From Desulfurivibrio sp044068625 (lineage in GTDB: Bacteria; Desulfobacterota; Desulfobulbia; Desulfobulbales; Desulfurivibrionaceae), in NCBI RefSeq assembly GCF_044068625.1, contig NZ_JBIPKH010000002.1, positions 124,001 through 188,000 of the forward strand: a stretch of 64,000 nucleotides of DNA, given 5' to 3'. Made by a program: the position numbers and the translations under genes. The notes beneath the pieces were generated by a model that saw only the letters and a program-made list of their open reading frames with translations, was not told the origin of the DNA and did not search any database. Positions 17,642-25,953 of the stretch are shown here, one piece after another (positions within the stretch are counted from its first letter, which is position 1; every line of letters begins with the position of its first letter).

Positions 17642-18946
17642 ATGCGTGAAATAAGGGTGGGATTGATCGGGTTCGGCACCGTGGGCAGCGGCACCGCCGA
17701 GGTGCTGCGGGTGCAGGCCCAGCGTTTACAGCGGAAAACCGGGGCGAATATTCGCCTGGTGCGGGTGGCGGATATCGCCATCGATCGGTTGCCGCCGGAA
17801 TTTGCCGGGGTGGAGCTGACCCGGGACGCGGATCAGGTGGTTACGGCCGCCGATATCGATATCGTGGTGGAGCTGATCGGCGGTATCGAACCGGCCAAAA
17901 GCTTTATCCTCAAGGCGATTGCCAGCAACAAGCATGTGGTTACCGCCAACAAGGCCTTGATCTCCCAGCATGGCCGGGAGATCTTCGCCGCCGCCGCGGC
18001 CAAGAATGTCGAGGTCGGCTTCGAGGCCAGCGTGGGGGGCGGCATCCCGGTAATCAAGGCCCTCAAGGAGGGTCTGGTGGCCAATCGGATCGAATCGATC
18101 ATCGGGATCATGAACGGTACCGCCAACTATATCCTCAACCGGATGACCGACGAGGGCCTTGATTTCGCCTCGGTCCTCCAGGACGCCCAGGCCCATGGCT
18201 ATGCCGAAGCCGATCCCACCTACGATATCGAGGGGATCGACACCGCCCATAAGCTGGTGATCCTGATGGGAATGGCCTATGGGGCCCATGTTCGCCTGGA
18301 CCAGGTGACCACCGAGGGGATCAGCCGGATCGAGCCCATCGATATCGAGTTTGCCCGCGAGTTCGGTTACCGGATCAAGCTGCTGGCCATCAGTCGCAAC
18401 CATGGCGACTCCTACGAGGCCCGGGTTCATCCCACCATGGTGCCGAGCCGGGAGCTGCTGGCCAATATCGGCGGGGCCTTCAACGCCATCCAGTTCACCG
18501 GCGACATGGTGGATGATGTCCTGCTTTACGGCCAGGGTGCCGGCAAAATGCCCACCGGCAGCGCGGTGGCGGCCGATATCGTTGATATCGCCCGCAATAT
18601 TCTCAATGGGGCGATCAATCGGGTGCCCAGCCTGGGCTTCTTGCCCGATACCTTCAAGGAGATCGAAATAACCCCCCTGGAGCGGCTGCGTTGTCCTTAC
18701 TACTTCCGGGTCACGGTTCAGGACCGGCCCGGGGTTCTCTCGGCCATCACCGGGATTTTGGGTAAACATGGCATCAGTATTCGCTCCATGCTGCAGCAGG
18801 GGCGGGAAGAGGGAGGGGTGGTGCCGGTCATGATGCGGGCCTACGAAGCGGAAGAGTCGGCAGTCCGGGCGGCTTTGGCCGAGATCGACGCCCTGGAGAT
18901 CTGCACGGCGCCCACGGTCAAGATCCGCATCATGGACGAGGATTAA
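17642..18946 (+). CDS. hom: Homoserine dehydrogenase
   Basis: 434 residues, the length of monofunctional enzymes with an ACT domain. It reduces aspartate semialdehyde to homoserine. NAD(P)-binding GFGTVGSG lies at the N-terminus; VTANKALIS, SVGGGIPVI and NGTANYILNRM are the family blocks; YAEADPTYDIEG marks the substrate site. The ACT domain (FRVTVQDRPGVLSAITGIL, about 358-430) normally gives threonine feedback. It starts at ATG 17642 with GAGG upstream. A lipoprotein gene and apgM follow closely, suggesting one operon. The 228 bases before it hold no gene and only a weak GC stem with a T6 run near 17553. Confidence 0.95.
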   Translation: MREIRVGLIGFGTVGSGTAEVLRVQAQRLQRKTGANIRLVRVADIAIDRLPPEFAGVELTRDADQVVTAADIDIVVELIGGIEPAKSFILKAIASNKHVVTANKALISQHGREIFAAAAAKNVEVGFEASVGGGIPVIKALKEGLVANRIESIIGIMNGTANYILNRMTDEGLDFASVLQDAQAHGYAEADPTYDIEGIDTAHKLVILMGMAYGAHVRLDQVTTEGISRIEPIDIEFAREFGYRIKLLAISRNHGDSYEARVHPTMVPSRELLANIGGAFNAIQFTGDMVDDVLLYGQGAGKMPTGSAVAADIVDIARNILNGAINRVPSLGFLPDTFKEIEITPLERLRCPYYFRVTVQDRPGVLSAITGILGKHGISIRSMLQQGREEGGVVPVMMRAYEAEESAVRAALAEIDALEICTAPTVKIRIMDED

Positions 18947-18986
18947 ACTTTTTTATTTTCAACATGTTAACTTTGGGAGGAGTTTG

Positions 18987-19418
18987 ATGAAAACCACGAA
19001 CTGGCTGTTGATTGGTTGTCTGCTGCTGGTAATTGTCGGCTGTGTTTCCGTTTCCAGCACCCCGTTTCAGCGACTGGAGCCCCAGGAGAGCAAGGCGTTG
19101 GTTTATGTTTTCCGGCCGGAAAGCCCCATTGCCCGCGATGGGATTCTGGGGGTCTGGGTCAACGAGGTCAAGGAAGGAAAACTGATCAACAGCTCCTATC
19201 TGCCGCTGGCGGTGGAACCGGGGAAAGTTGAAATCACCATTAAAAAGGATTCCTGGCCCCATAATCACCACGACACCCTGGTGCTGGAAAATGTCGCGGC
19301 CGGGCGGGTGCTTTATGTGAAAGCTACTCCCAAGTTACTGGGCGCCTTCAGTCTGGAGGAGCTTGACGAAGCGACGGGGGCGGCCGAGATCAGCAAGACC
19401 AAATTGTACAGCTATTAA
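18987..19418 (+). CDS. Small DUF2846-like lipoprotein
   Basis: 143 residues from ATG 18987 with GGGAGG upstream. A signal peptide ends in IVGC (lipobox, Cys about 17), so it should be lipid-anchored. The body (KALVYVFRPES, then a Gly/Lys-rich strand region) resembles DUF2846-type small beta-sandwich lipoproteins; no function is known. It sits between hom (40 bases) and apgM (22 bases), yet an envelope lipoprotein has no obvious place in threonine synthesis. Confidence 0.72.
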   Translation: MKTTNWLLIGCLLLVIVGCVSVSSTPFQRLEPQESKALVYVFRPESPIARDGILGVWVNEVKEGKLINSSYLPLAVEPGKVEITIKKDSWPHNHHDTLVLENVAAGRVLYVKATPKLLGAFSLEELDEATGAAEISKTKLYSY

Positions 19419-19440
19419 ACTCAGGCAGGGTGTGGGAGGC

Positions 19441-20697
19441 ATGAAATACGTTATTTTGGTGGGCGACGGGATGGGCGATCTGCCCATGACCGAGCTGGGC
19501 GGCAAAACTCCCTTGGAGGCGGCCGAGACCCCGGTGATGGATTACCTGGCCGGGCGGGGTGTCCTGCGGCGTTTGCGCACCGTGCCGGAGGGGTTCGCCC
19601 CGGGCAGTGACGTGGCCAATCTCTCTCTGCTTGGTTACCGCCCGGCGGAGTGTTACAGCGGCCGGGCCCCCCTGGAGGCGGCCAGCATGGGGGTGGAGTT
19701 GCCCGATGACGCCATCGCCTTTCGCTGTAATCTGGTCACCCTGGAACAGAGTGACCAGGGGCGGGTCAAAATGGTGGATTACAGCGCCGGCCATATCGAC
19801 ACCGCTTCCGCTGCCGGCCTGATCAGGATGCTCGATGCCGAGCTGGGTAATGAATTCTGCCGTTTTTATCCGGGGGTGAGCTATCGCCATCTCCTGGTCT
19901 GGCGGCGGGCTTGCGCCGGACTGGTCACCGCCCCTCCCCACGACCACAGCGGCCAGGATGTGGCGGAACTCTGGCGGCGCTATCAGGCAGTGCCTGGTTT
20001 GGGTGAAGTGGTGCAGAGGGCGGCCCAACTGCTGGCGGCGGCTCCGGAGAACGAGCGACGGCGACGGGAAGGGATCAACCCGGCCAATGCCATCTGGCTC
20101 TGGGGCGAGGGCAAGCCGCCGGCCATGGAGACCCTGCGGCAACAGTTCGGGGTAAGCGGAGCCCTGATCTCGGCGGTGGATCTCCTCAAGGGGATCGGGG
20201 TTTACGCCGGGATGGAGATCATCAATGTCGCCGGGGCCACCGGCTATCTGGACACCAACTACCAGGGCAAGGTGGCGGCGGCTCTGGCGGCCCTGGATCG
20301 CCATGATCTGGCCTTCGTCCATATCGAGGCCCCCGATGAGGTCTCCCACCAGGGGGATCTTGGCAAAAAGCTCCAGGCGATCGCTGATTTCGATCAACAG
20401 GTGGTGGGGCCGGTTCTGGAGGGCTTGCAGCGACGGGGTGAGGATTTTCGCCTGGTGGTCACCATGGACCATTTCACCCCCATCAGTATTCGCACCCATA
20501 CCGATCTGCCGGTGCCTTTCCTGCTTTATGATTCCCGCCACCATTGCCGTAACCCTGCGGATTGCCAGGGTTCCTGCTGGCAAGATCCGCCGGCCGGGGC
20601 TTACAGTGAACGGCGGGCTGAAAACAGCCCCCTGTTGCCCGATGGTCGGGCCTTTTTGCGTTTTGTCCTGGATCGGGAGGGGGGGGAGGCGGAATGA
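19441..20697 (+). CDS. apgM: Archaeal-type cofactor-independent phosphoglycerate mutase family; likely homoserine kinase analogue
   Basis: 418 residues from ATG 19441 (GGGAGG upstream). Alkaline-phosphatase fold: VGDGMGDLP at the start, the nucleophile region GSDVANLSLLGY, and the metal site TMDHFTP/RTHTDLPVPF at the end. aPGAM proteins interconvert 2- and 3-phosphoglycerate, but those encoded beside hom in bacteria lacking thrB have been proposed as homoserine kinases (established as a prediction, supported in some species). Its place two genes after hom favours that role here. It overlaps the next gene by ATGA. Confidence 0.85.
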   Translation: MKYVILVGDGMGDLPMTELGGKTPLEAAETPVMDYLAGRGVLRRLRTVPEGFAPGSDVANLSLLGYRPAECYSGRAPLEAASMGVELPDDAIAFRCNLVTLEQSDQGRVKMVDYSAGHIDTASAAGLIRMLDAELGNEFCRFYPGVSYRHLLVWRRACAGLVTAPPHDHSGQDVAELWRRYQAVPGLGEVVQRAAQLLAAAPENERRRREGINPANAIWLWGEGKPPAMETLRQQFGVSGALISAVDLLKGIGVYAGMEIINVAGATGYLDTNYQGKVAAALAALDRHDLAFVHIEAPDEVSHQGDLGKKLQAIADFDQQVVGPVLEGLQRRGEDFRLVVTMDHFTPISIRTHTDLPVPFLLYDSRHHCRNPADCQGSCWQDPPAGAYSERRAENSPLLPDGRAFLRFVLDREGGEAE

Positions 20698-21140
20698 ACG
20701 GCGGCGAGTTCGAGCTTACCCCCCCGATCAACCGCCACTTCTGCCGGGTGCTGTATGGTGATACCGATGCCGGCGGCGTGGTTTATTATGCCAACTATCT
20801 GCGCTTTTGCGAGGCCGGGCGCTCCGAGTACATGCGCGATCAGGTCCGGCACTCCTATCGTAGCCTGGAGGAGATGGGCCTGATCCTGCCGGTGGTGGAT
20901 TGCCGGGTGCGCTACAAGGCCTCGGCCCGTTACGACGACCTCCTCACCGTGGAAACCTCCCTGGCGGCCCTAAAATCGGTTTCCTGCCGTTTCAACTATC
21001 GGATCAGCAATCAGGAGGGGAAGTTGCTGGCCCTGGCTTACACGGTTCATGCCGTGGTTAATCGTCAGGGTAAACTGACCCGCCTGCCCGCTGAGGTTCT
21101 TGCCCGCCTGGGCCAAACCGCCGGCATCCCCGAACGATAG
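20694..21140 (+). CDS. Hotdog-fold acyl-CoA thioesterase (YbgC/4HBT type)
   Basis: 148 residues. The 4-hydroxybenzoyl-CoA thioesterase motif YGDTDAGGVVYYANYLRF contains the catalytic Asp. YbgC proteins hydrolyse acyl-CoA or acyl-ACP and are usually found with the tol-pal genes, which are absent here. The start codon overlaps the apgM stop (ATGA), so it is translationally coupled, though no pathway link with apgM is evident. The next 114 bases are a plain gap before rtcB. Confidence 0.88.
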   Translation: MNGGEFELTPPINRHFCRVLYGDTDAGGVVYYANYLRFCEAGRSEYMRDQVRHSYRSLEEMGLILPVVDCRVRYKASARYDDLLTVETSLAALKSVSCRFNYRISNQEGKLLALAYTVHAVVNRQGKLTRLPAEVLARLGQTAGIPER

Positions 21141-21254
21141 ATCTGGGCCGCCTCTCCCCCCCGCCATCACAATCACTCCTGGCAATCGGCACTTCTCCCG
21201 TGCTAATCTCTAGTTGCAGCCGGCTGGCAAGGACAAAGGGATTGGGACGGGGCC

Positions 21255-22424
21255 ATGAAGCAGGTAATCACCAGCGAAAAAAAACCGATCAAACTGTGGC
21301 TTGATGATATCGAGGCCGGGGCCTTCGAGCAGGTTCGGAATCTGGCCAATCTACCCTTTATCTTCAGCCATGTGGCGGTGATGCCCGATGCCCATCTCGG
21401 CTACGGCATGCCCATCGGTGGGGTGATGGCCTCGGAAGAGGTGGTGATCCCCAACGCGGTGGGGGTGGATATCGGCTGCGGCATGTGCGCGGTCCAGACC
21501 TCCCTCACCTCCCTGTCCAGTGAGCAGTTGAAGGGGGCGCTCAGCGAGATCCGAAAAACCATCCCCCTGGGTTTCAAGCACCACCAAAGGGCCCAGGACC
21601 CCGCCCTGATGCCCAAGAGCGAGGTGCCCCTGGCCGAGTTGCCCATCGTGGCCGGTCAGTATCAAAGTGCCCTTACCCAGCTGGGGACCCTGGGCGGGGG
21701 GAACCATTTTATTGAAATCCAGCAGGGCAATGACGGCCATATTTGGCTGATGGTGCATTCCGGCAGCCGCAACCTGGGTTTTCAGGTGGCCAACTACTAC
21801 AATCGACTGGCGGCCAAGCTGAATCGTCAGTGGGGATCGAAAATTCCCGCCAGCTGGCAACTCGCCTTCCTGCCCCTCTCCACCCCGGCCGGCCGGATCT
21901 ATCTCCAGGAGATGCAATATTGCGTCGAGTTTGCCTATGCCAACCGGCAGCTGATGATGGCCCGAATCAAGGAGGCGATCCGCAAGGTTGCCGGACCGGT
22001 AACCTTTGGGCCGTTGATCAATATCGCCCATAACTACGCGGCTCTGGAAGAGCATTATGGCAAAAGGGTGATGGTTCACCGCAAGGGAGCAACCCGGGCC
22101 CAAGCCGGCGAGATCGGCATTATCCCCGGCTCCCAGGGAACGCCCAGTTATATCGTCAAGGGAAAGGGTAATCGAGAAAGTTTTGCCTCCTGCGCCCACG
22201 GCGCCGGCAGGAAAATGGGCCGCAAGCAGGCCCAGCGGCAGCTTGATCTGCAAGCGGAAAAGAGAAGGCTGGATGAACAGGGCATTATCCATGCCGTTCG
22301 TTCCGTCGGCGACCTGGATGAAGCGGCCGGGGCCTATAAAAATATCGATCAGGTTATCGACAGCCAACTGGATCTGGTGGAGGTGCTGGTGGAACTGCGC
22401 CCCCTGGCGGTGATCAAAGGTTGA
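21255..22424 (+). CDS. rtcB: RNA-splicing ligase RtcB
   Basis: 389 residues, the shorter bacterial form (long RtcB is about 480). RtcB joins RNA 2',3'-cyclic phosphate and 5'-OH ends with GTP and Mn2+. Metal ligands appear in DIGCGM, GGGNHFIE and HSGSRNLG; the guanylylated His lies in CAHGAGRKMGR, and HRKGATRA is the conserved GTP-site block. No archease, RtcA or RtcR gene is next to it. It converges on trmL with an 8-base gap. Confidence 0.93.
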   Translation: MKQVITSEKKPIKLWLDDIEAGAFEQVRNLANLPFIFSHVAVMPDAHLGYGMPIGGVMASEEVVIPNAVGVDIGCGMCAVQTSLTSLSSEQLKGALSEIRKTIPLGFKHHQRAQDPALMPKSEVPLAELPIVAGQYQSALTQLGTLGGGNHFIEIQQGNDGHIWLMVHSGSRNLGFQVANYYNRLAAKLNRQWGSKIPASWQLAFLPLSTPAGRIYLQEMQYCVEFAYANRQLMMARIKEAIRKVAGPVTFGPLINIAHNYAALEEHYGKRVMVHRKGATRAQAGEIGIIPGSQGTPSYIVKGKGNRESFASCAHGAGRKMGRKQAQRQLDLQAEKRRLDEQGIIHAVRSVGDLDEAAGAYKNIDQVIDSQLDLVEVLVELRPLAVIKG

Positions 22425-22432
22425 TATGGAAT

Positions 22433-22903
22433 TCAGCGGGCGGGAGGGTTCTGGCGCAGGGCCTCGTAGAGAACGATGGCCGCCGCCTGGGCCAGATTAA
22501 GGCTGCGAATATGGGGGTTGCTCATGGGAATGGCGAGGCAGCGATCGGTGTAAAGCTCGATGATTTCAGCCGGCAACCCTTTGGTCTCCCGGCCGAAGAT
22601 CAGGAAATCACCGGGACTAAAGGCGGCCTCAGTGTAAGGGCGACTGGCCTTCTTGCTGAAAAAATGGAGGCTGGTTTCCTCCTGGGCGGCGAGAAACTGC
22701 TCGAAATTCGGCCAGTTGACGATTCGCACGTGCTGCCAGTAGTCCAGCCCGGCCCTTTTCAGATGTTTGTCGTCAATGCTGAAGCCCAGGGGGTGGACCA
22801 GATGAAGGATGGTGTCGGTGGCCCCGCAGAGCCGGGCGATACTGCCGGTGTTGGGCGGAATCTCCGGCTCCACCAGAACGATGTTGAAGGGCTGGCCAGT
22901 CAA
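22433..22903 (-). CDS. trmL: tRNA (cytidine/uridine-34-2'-O)-methyltransferase
   Basis: 156 residues, the minimal SPOUT fold of TrmL. It methylates the ribose of the wobble base of tRNA-Leu using SAM. The three SpoU motifs are EPEIPPNTGSIARL, LIFGRETKGLP and IPMSNPHIRSLNLAQAAAI. It lies 12 bases after the M23 peptidase stop on the same strand and may be cotranscribed with it. Confidence 0.92.
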   Translation of the reverse strand: MTGQPFNIVLVEPEIPPNTGSIARLCGATDTILHLVHPLGFSIDDKHLKRAGLDYWQHVRIVNWPNFEQFLAAQEETSLHFFSKKASRPYTEAAFSPGDFLIFGRETKGLPAEIIELYTDRCLAIPMSNPHIRSLNLAQAAAIVLYEALRQNPPAR

Positions 22904-22915
22904 GATGCCCGGGGC

Positions 22916-24340
22916 CTAAAGTAAGGTGAGCCGCTCTTCCGGCTCCAGGGTGATCTCCTTTACCTTGAGGAGGGCCCTGGACTCCCCGCCTTTCTTTGCC
23001 AGCCTGGTGAGCTCCTTGACCTGGGTTTGGAAGGCGGCCAGTTCCGCACCCTCCAGAACCGAGCGGGGCTTGAACTTCAGGGCCAGGGGATTCACATACT
23101 CGCCGTTATGCTGGATTCGATAACAGACATGGGGGCCGGTGGCCAGGCCGGTGGAACCGACATAACCGATGATATCCTTCTGGCGCACCCGGTCACCCAC
23201 TTTCAGCCCCCGGCGAAAACCGGAGAGATGGGCATAGGATGAGCGGTAGCCGTTGCCATGGTCGATGGTGACCATGTTGCCGTTGCCCCCGTTCATGGCC
23301 CGAAAGACCACCCGACCGTCGGCGGTGGCCATTACCGGCGTCCCTTCAGGGGCGGCCAGATCGACGGCCAGATGGGGGCGCACCACGTTGAGGATGGGGT
23401 GCAGGCGCCGGTGGGTGAAGCCCGAGCTGATTCGGGCCATGGGAACCGGCGAACGGAGGAAAGAAGCCCCCAGCTCATTGCCGTCGCGGTCAAAGTAGGA
23501 GGAGGGGGTGGCGGCCGATTCATAGCGGAAGGCTTCCAGAATCTCGCCGCCGGCCAGCTGGTAGCTGGCGCTGAGCAGACGGCCGTAGCCGACGAACTCC
23601 CCGTTTTTATAATACTTTTCAAAAACCAGGCTGTAGCGGTCCCCCGCCCGGGTTTCCACATTGAAGTCGATGTGGGAAGCGAAGATATCGGCGAAGGTGT
23701 AAACCAGCCGGGGATTTTCGCCGTGGGGCTGGAAGGCGGCGAAAAGGGAGGAGGTCACCTCGCCACTGATCTTCTTGGTTCGCATCTCCAGGCTGACATT
23801 CACCTTCTCGGCCTGCAGACTGTTGTCGGCGGCGCGTTTGACCTGGTAAATATCCAGTGGTCCGGTCTCGTAACGATATTCCACCAGTTCCCCGTTCCCG
23901 TCAAGAACCACCGTGAAGCGGTCGTTGGGGCGCAGGGTTCGGAAATCCAGCAGACCGGTCAGGGCCCTGATGATCTCGGTGCGAACCCCCTCCTCGATTC
24001 CTCCCCGCCGCAAGGAGATGCTCAAAGTGTCTCCCGCTTGCAGTACCCCCTCGACAATCTGGTAATCCTCCGGCCAGGAACTGATTGAGCGCTGCTCCAG
24101 GTCGGCTGCTGCCAGCTCCTGGCTGGTTGGGCCAAGGCGCTCCAGATAACGATCGGTTGCCTGTTCCAGGGTGGAGAGAGTCATGGGTTCGGGCAGGGAG
24201 GCCGGGGTAATGTTGGCAAAGAAGAGGGCGGCGCCAGCCACCGCCACGGTAACAAAGAGGGTGGGGAAGTGGTTGGAGTTGGCAAAAAAATTCCACGTTC
24301 TTTTAAAGTGTTGGATTGCATTTTTAATGTGGGTTGACAT
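22916..24340 (-). CDS. M23 (LytM-type) murein endopeptidase with altered HxH motif
   Basis: 474 residues from ATG 24340 (GGAGGAAG upstream); the frame stays open further upstream but that part is AT-rich gap. One membrane segment at about 21-41 is followed by an OapA/LysM-like middle region and the M23 domain (about 345-450). The HxxxD metal motif is HLAVD. The usual HxH is HVC, so the second His is Cys. Cys can bind zinc, so the protein may be active, altered or an activator only. The family cuts cross-links in peptidoglycan during growth and division. The resemblance is to MepM. Confidence 0.87.
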   Translation of the reverse strand: MSTHIKNAIQHFKRTWNFFANSNHFPTLFVTVAVAGAALFFANITPASLPEPMTLSTLEQATDRYLERLGPTSQELAAADLEQRSISSWPEDYQIVEGVLQAGDTLSISLRRGGIEEGVRTEIIRALTGLLDFRTLRPNDRFTVVLDGNGELVEYRYETGPLDIYQVKRAADNSLQAEKVNVSLEMRTKKISGEVTSSLFAAFQPHGENPRLVYTFADIFASHIDFNVETRAGDRYSLVFEKYYKNGEFVGYGRLLSASYQLAGGEILEAFRYESAATPSSYFDRDGNELGASFLRSPVPMARISSGFTHRRLHPILNVVRPHLAVDLAAPEGTPVMATADGRVVFRAMNGGNGNMVTIDHGNGYRSSYAHLSGFRRGLKVGDRVRQKDIIGYVGSTGLATGPHVCYRIQHNGEYVNPLALKFKPRSVLEGAELAAFQTQVKELTRLAKKGGESRALLKVKEITLEPEERLTLL

Positions 24341-24735
24341 CCTGTTTTCTTCCTCCAACGCTATCTGAAGCCGCCCGGTCGACCCAATGGGGCAAAACGG
24401 GGAGTATCTTAGAATATTCTTTAATTTGCTTACCGTTACAGCTTGAATTAAGGTGGTTTTATTAGTGTCCTTTACTGATGCGGCTTTGCGAACAGTCAGG
24501 TTGCAATTTTCTAACAAAATTCGCAAGTTAACACAAGGCAAAAAAGAGCTGCCCGGCAAAATAAATATTGTCGCGACCCACTATCTTAATTTATCGGTTG
24601 CCAGCCGCACCCACTTGATTTTTCCGGACTAAAGGGTATGATGCTAAACTTTTGTGTGACCACCCTTAAACCCAGACGGCCTGCGGATCGTGAAGGGCAA
24701 GCCGGCGCAGCTCCCCAGAAAGGCGATTGACGACC
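24341..24735. other. 395-base divergent gap between the M23 peptidase and lysC
   Basis: This AT-richer stretch separates two divergent genes and contains no gene I can support. It holds the lysC promoter at 24615-24642 and a 10-bp palindrome AGAATATTCT at 24411-24420. The lysC leader is about 87 bases, too short for a lysine riboswitch. No tRNA or terminator is seen. Confidence 0.6.
24615..24642 (+). promoter_or_regulatory. Probable sigma-70 promoter of lysC-cimA
   Basis: TTGATT (24615-24620) and TATGAT (24637-24642) are 16 bases apart. The -10 box has five of six consensus bases. Start expected near 24649. Confidence 0.5.
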
Positions 24736-25953
24736 ATGGCATTAATAGTTCAGAAATTCGGGGGCACTTCGGTGGCCAACCCCGACAAGATCAGGGCGGT
24801 GGCCCAGCGGGTGTTCAAACTGCACCAGACAGGCCATCGGATGGTGGTGGTGTTGTCGGCCATGGCCGGTGAAACCAACCGTTTTGTGGATCTGGCCCAG
24901 CAGATGCAGAACCTGCCCGATCGCCGGGAGATGGACATGCTCCTGGCCACCGGCGAACAGGTAACCATCTCCCTGCTGGCCATGGCGATCAAGGACCTGG
25001 GTGGAGATGCCGTATCCCTGCTGGGGGGTCAGGTTAAGATTCACACCGATGGGATGCATACCCGGGCCCGGATTCTCGCCATCGACGACGGCTTGATCAA
25101 CTCCCAGCTCGACCAGGGCAAGGTGGTGGTGGTGGCCGGTTTCCAGGGGATAACCGAGCAGGGTGATATCACCACCCTGGGCCGGGGCGGCTCCGACACC
25201 ACGGCGGTGGCCCTGGCGGCGGCGCTCAAGGCCGATAAGTGTGAAATTTTTACTGACGTTGAAGGGGTTTATACCACCGACCCCAATATCTGCACCACCG
25301 CCCGCAAGATCGACCGCATCTCCTACGACGAGATGCTGGAGCTGGCCAGCCTGGGGGCCAAGGTGCTGGATATCAGGTCGGTTAGCATTGCCAAGGGGCA
25401 CAAGGTGCCGGTTCACGTTCGTTCCACATTCACCGATACAGAAGGTACATGGGTTGTCGAGGAGGAAGAAGCCATGGAATCCAATCCGGTCTCCGGGGTC
25501 ACTTATAACCGTAACGAAGCGCGTATCACCATGAGCAAGGTGCCGGACACCCCCGGCACCGCCTCCCGGATCTTCACCCCCATCGCCAAGGAGGGGATCG
25601 TGGTGGATATGATCATCCAGAACACCCGCGACGGCAACCTCACCGACCTGACCTTCACGGTGCCCAAGCCCGACTACAAGAAGGCGATGGGGATCATCGA
25701 AAAGGTGGCGGCCGAGATCGGCGCCGAGGGGGTCAGCGGATCGGAAAATATCTGCAAGGTCTCCATCGTCGGCATGGGGATGCGCAACCATCCCGGGATC
25801 GCCACCACCATGTTTGACGTACTCTCCCGGGAGGGGATCAATATTCAGATGATCAGCACCTCCGAGATCAAGATCTCCTGCGTGATCGACGAGAAATACA
25901 CCGAACTGGCGGTGCGTTCCCTGCACGACGCCTTCAACCTGCAACAACAGTGA
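24736..25953 (+). CDS. lysC: Aspartokinase
   Basis: 405 residues. Phosphorylates aspartate, the entry to lysine, threonine and methionine. KFGGTSVANPDKI opens the kinase domain; GRGGSDTTAVALAAAL and FTDVEGVYTTDP are the substrate and nucleotide blocks. Two ACT domains follow from about residue 265 (MSKVPDTPGTASRIF; VSIVGMGMRNHPGIA), giving feedback control. The ATG at 24736 is chosen over a TTG three codons upstream. The stop overlaps the GTG start of cimA, so the two are coupled. Together with hom it supplies homoserine. Confidence 0.95.
   Translation: MALIVQKFGGTSVANPDKIRAVAQRVFKLHQTGHRMVVVLSAMAGETNRFVDLAQQMQNLPDRREMDMLLATGEQVTISLLAMAIKDLGGDAVSLLGGQVKIHTDGMHTRARILAIDDGLINSQLDQGKVVVVAGFQGITEQGDITTLGRGGSDTTAVALAAALKADKCEIFTDVEGVYTTDPNICTTARKIDRISYDEMLELASLGAKVLDIRSVSIAKGHKVPVHVRSTFTDTEGTWVVEEEEAMESNPVSGVTYNRNEARITMSKVPDTPGTASRIFTPIAKEGIVVDMIIQNTRDGNLTDLTFTVPKPDYKKAMGIIEKVAAEIGAEGVSGSENICKVSIVGMGMRNHPGIATTMFDVLSREGINIQMISTSEIKISCVIDEKYTELAVRSLHDAFNLQQQ

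Noticed and set aside
24341..24735. Lysine riboswitch before lysC
   Set aside because: The leader after the probable promoter is about 87 bases, too short for the known lysine aptamer, and I see no matching helices.
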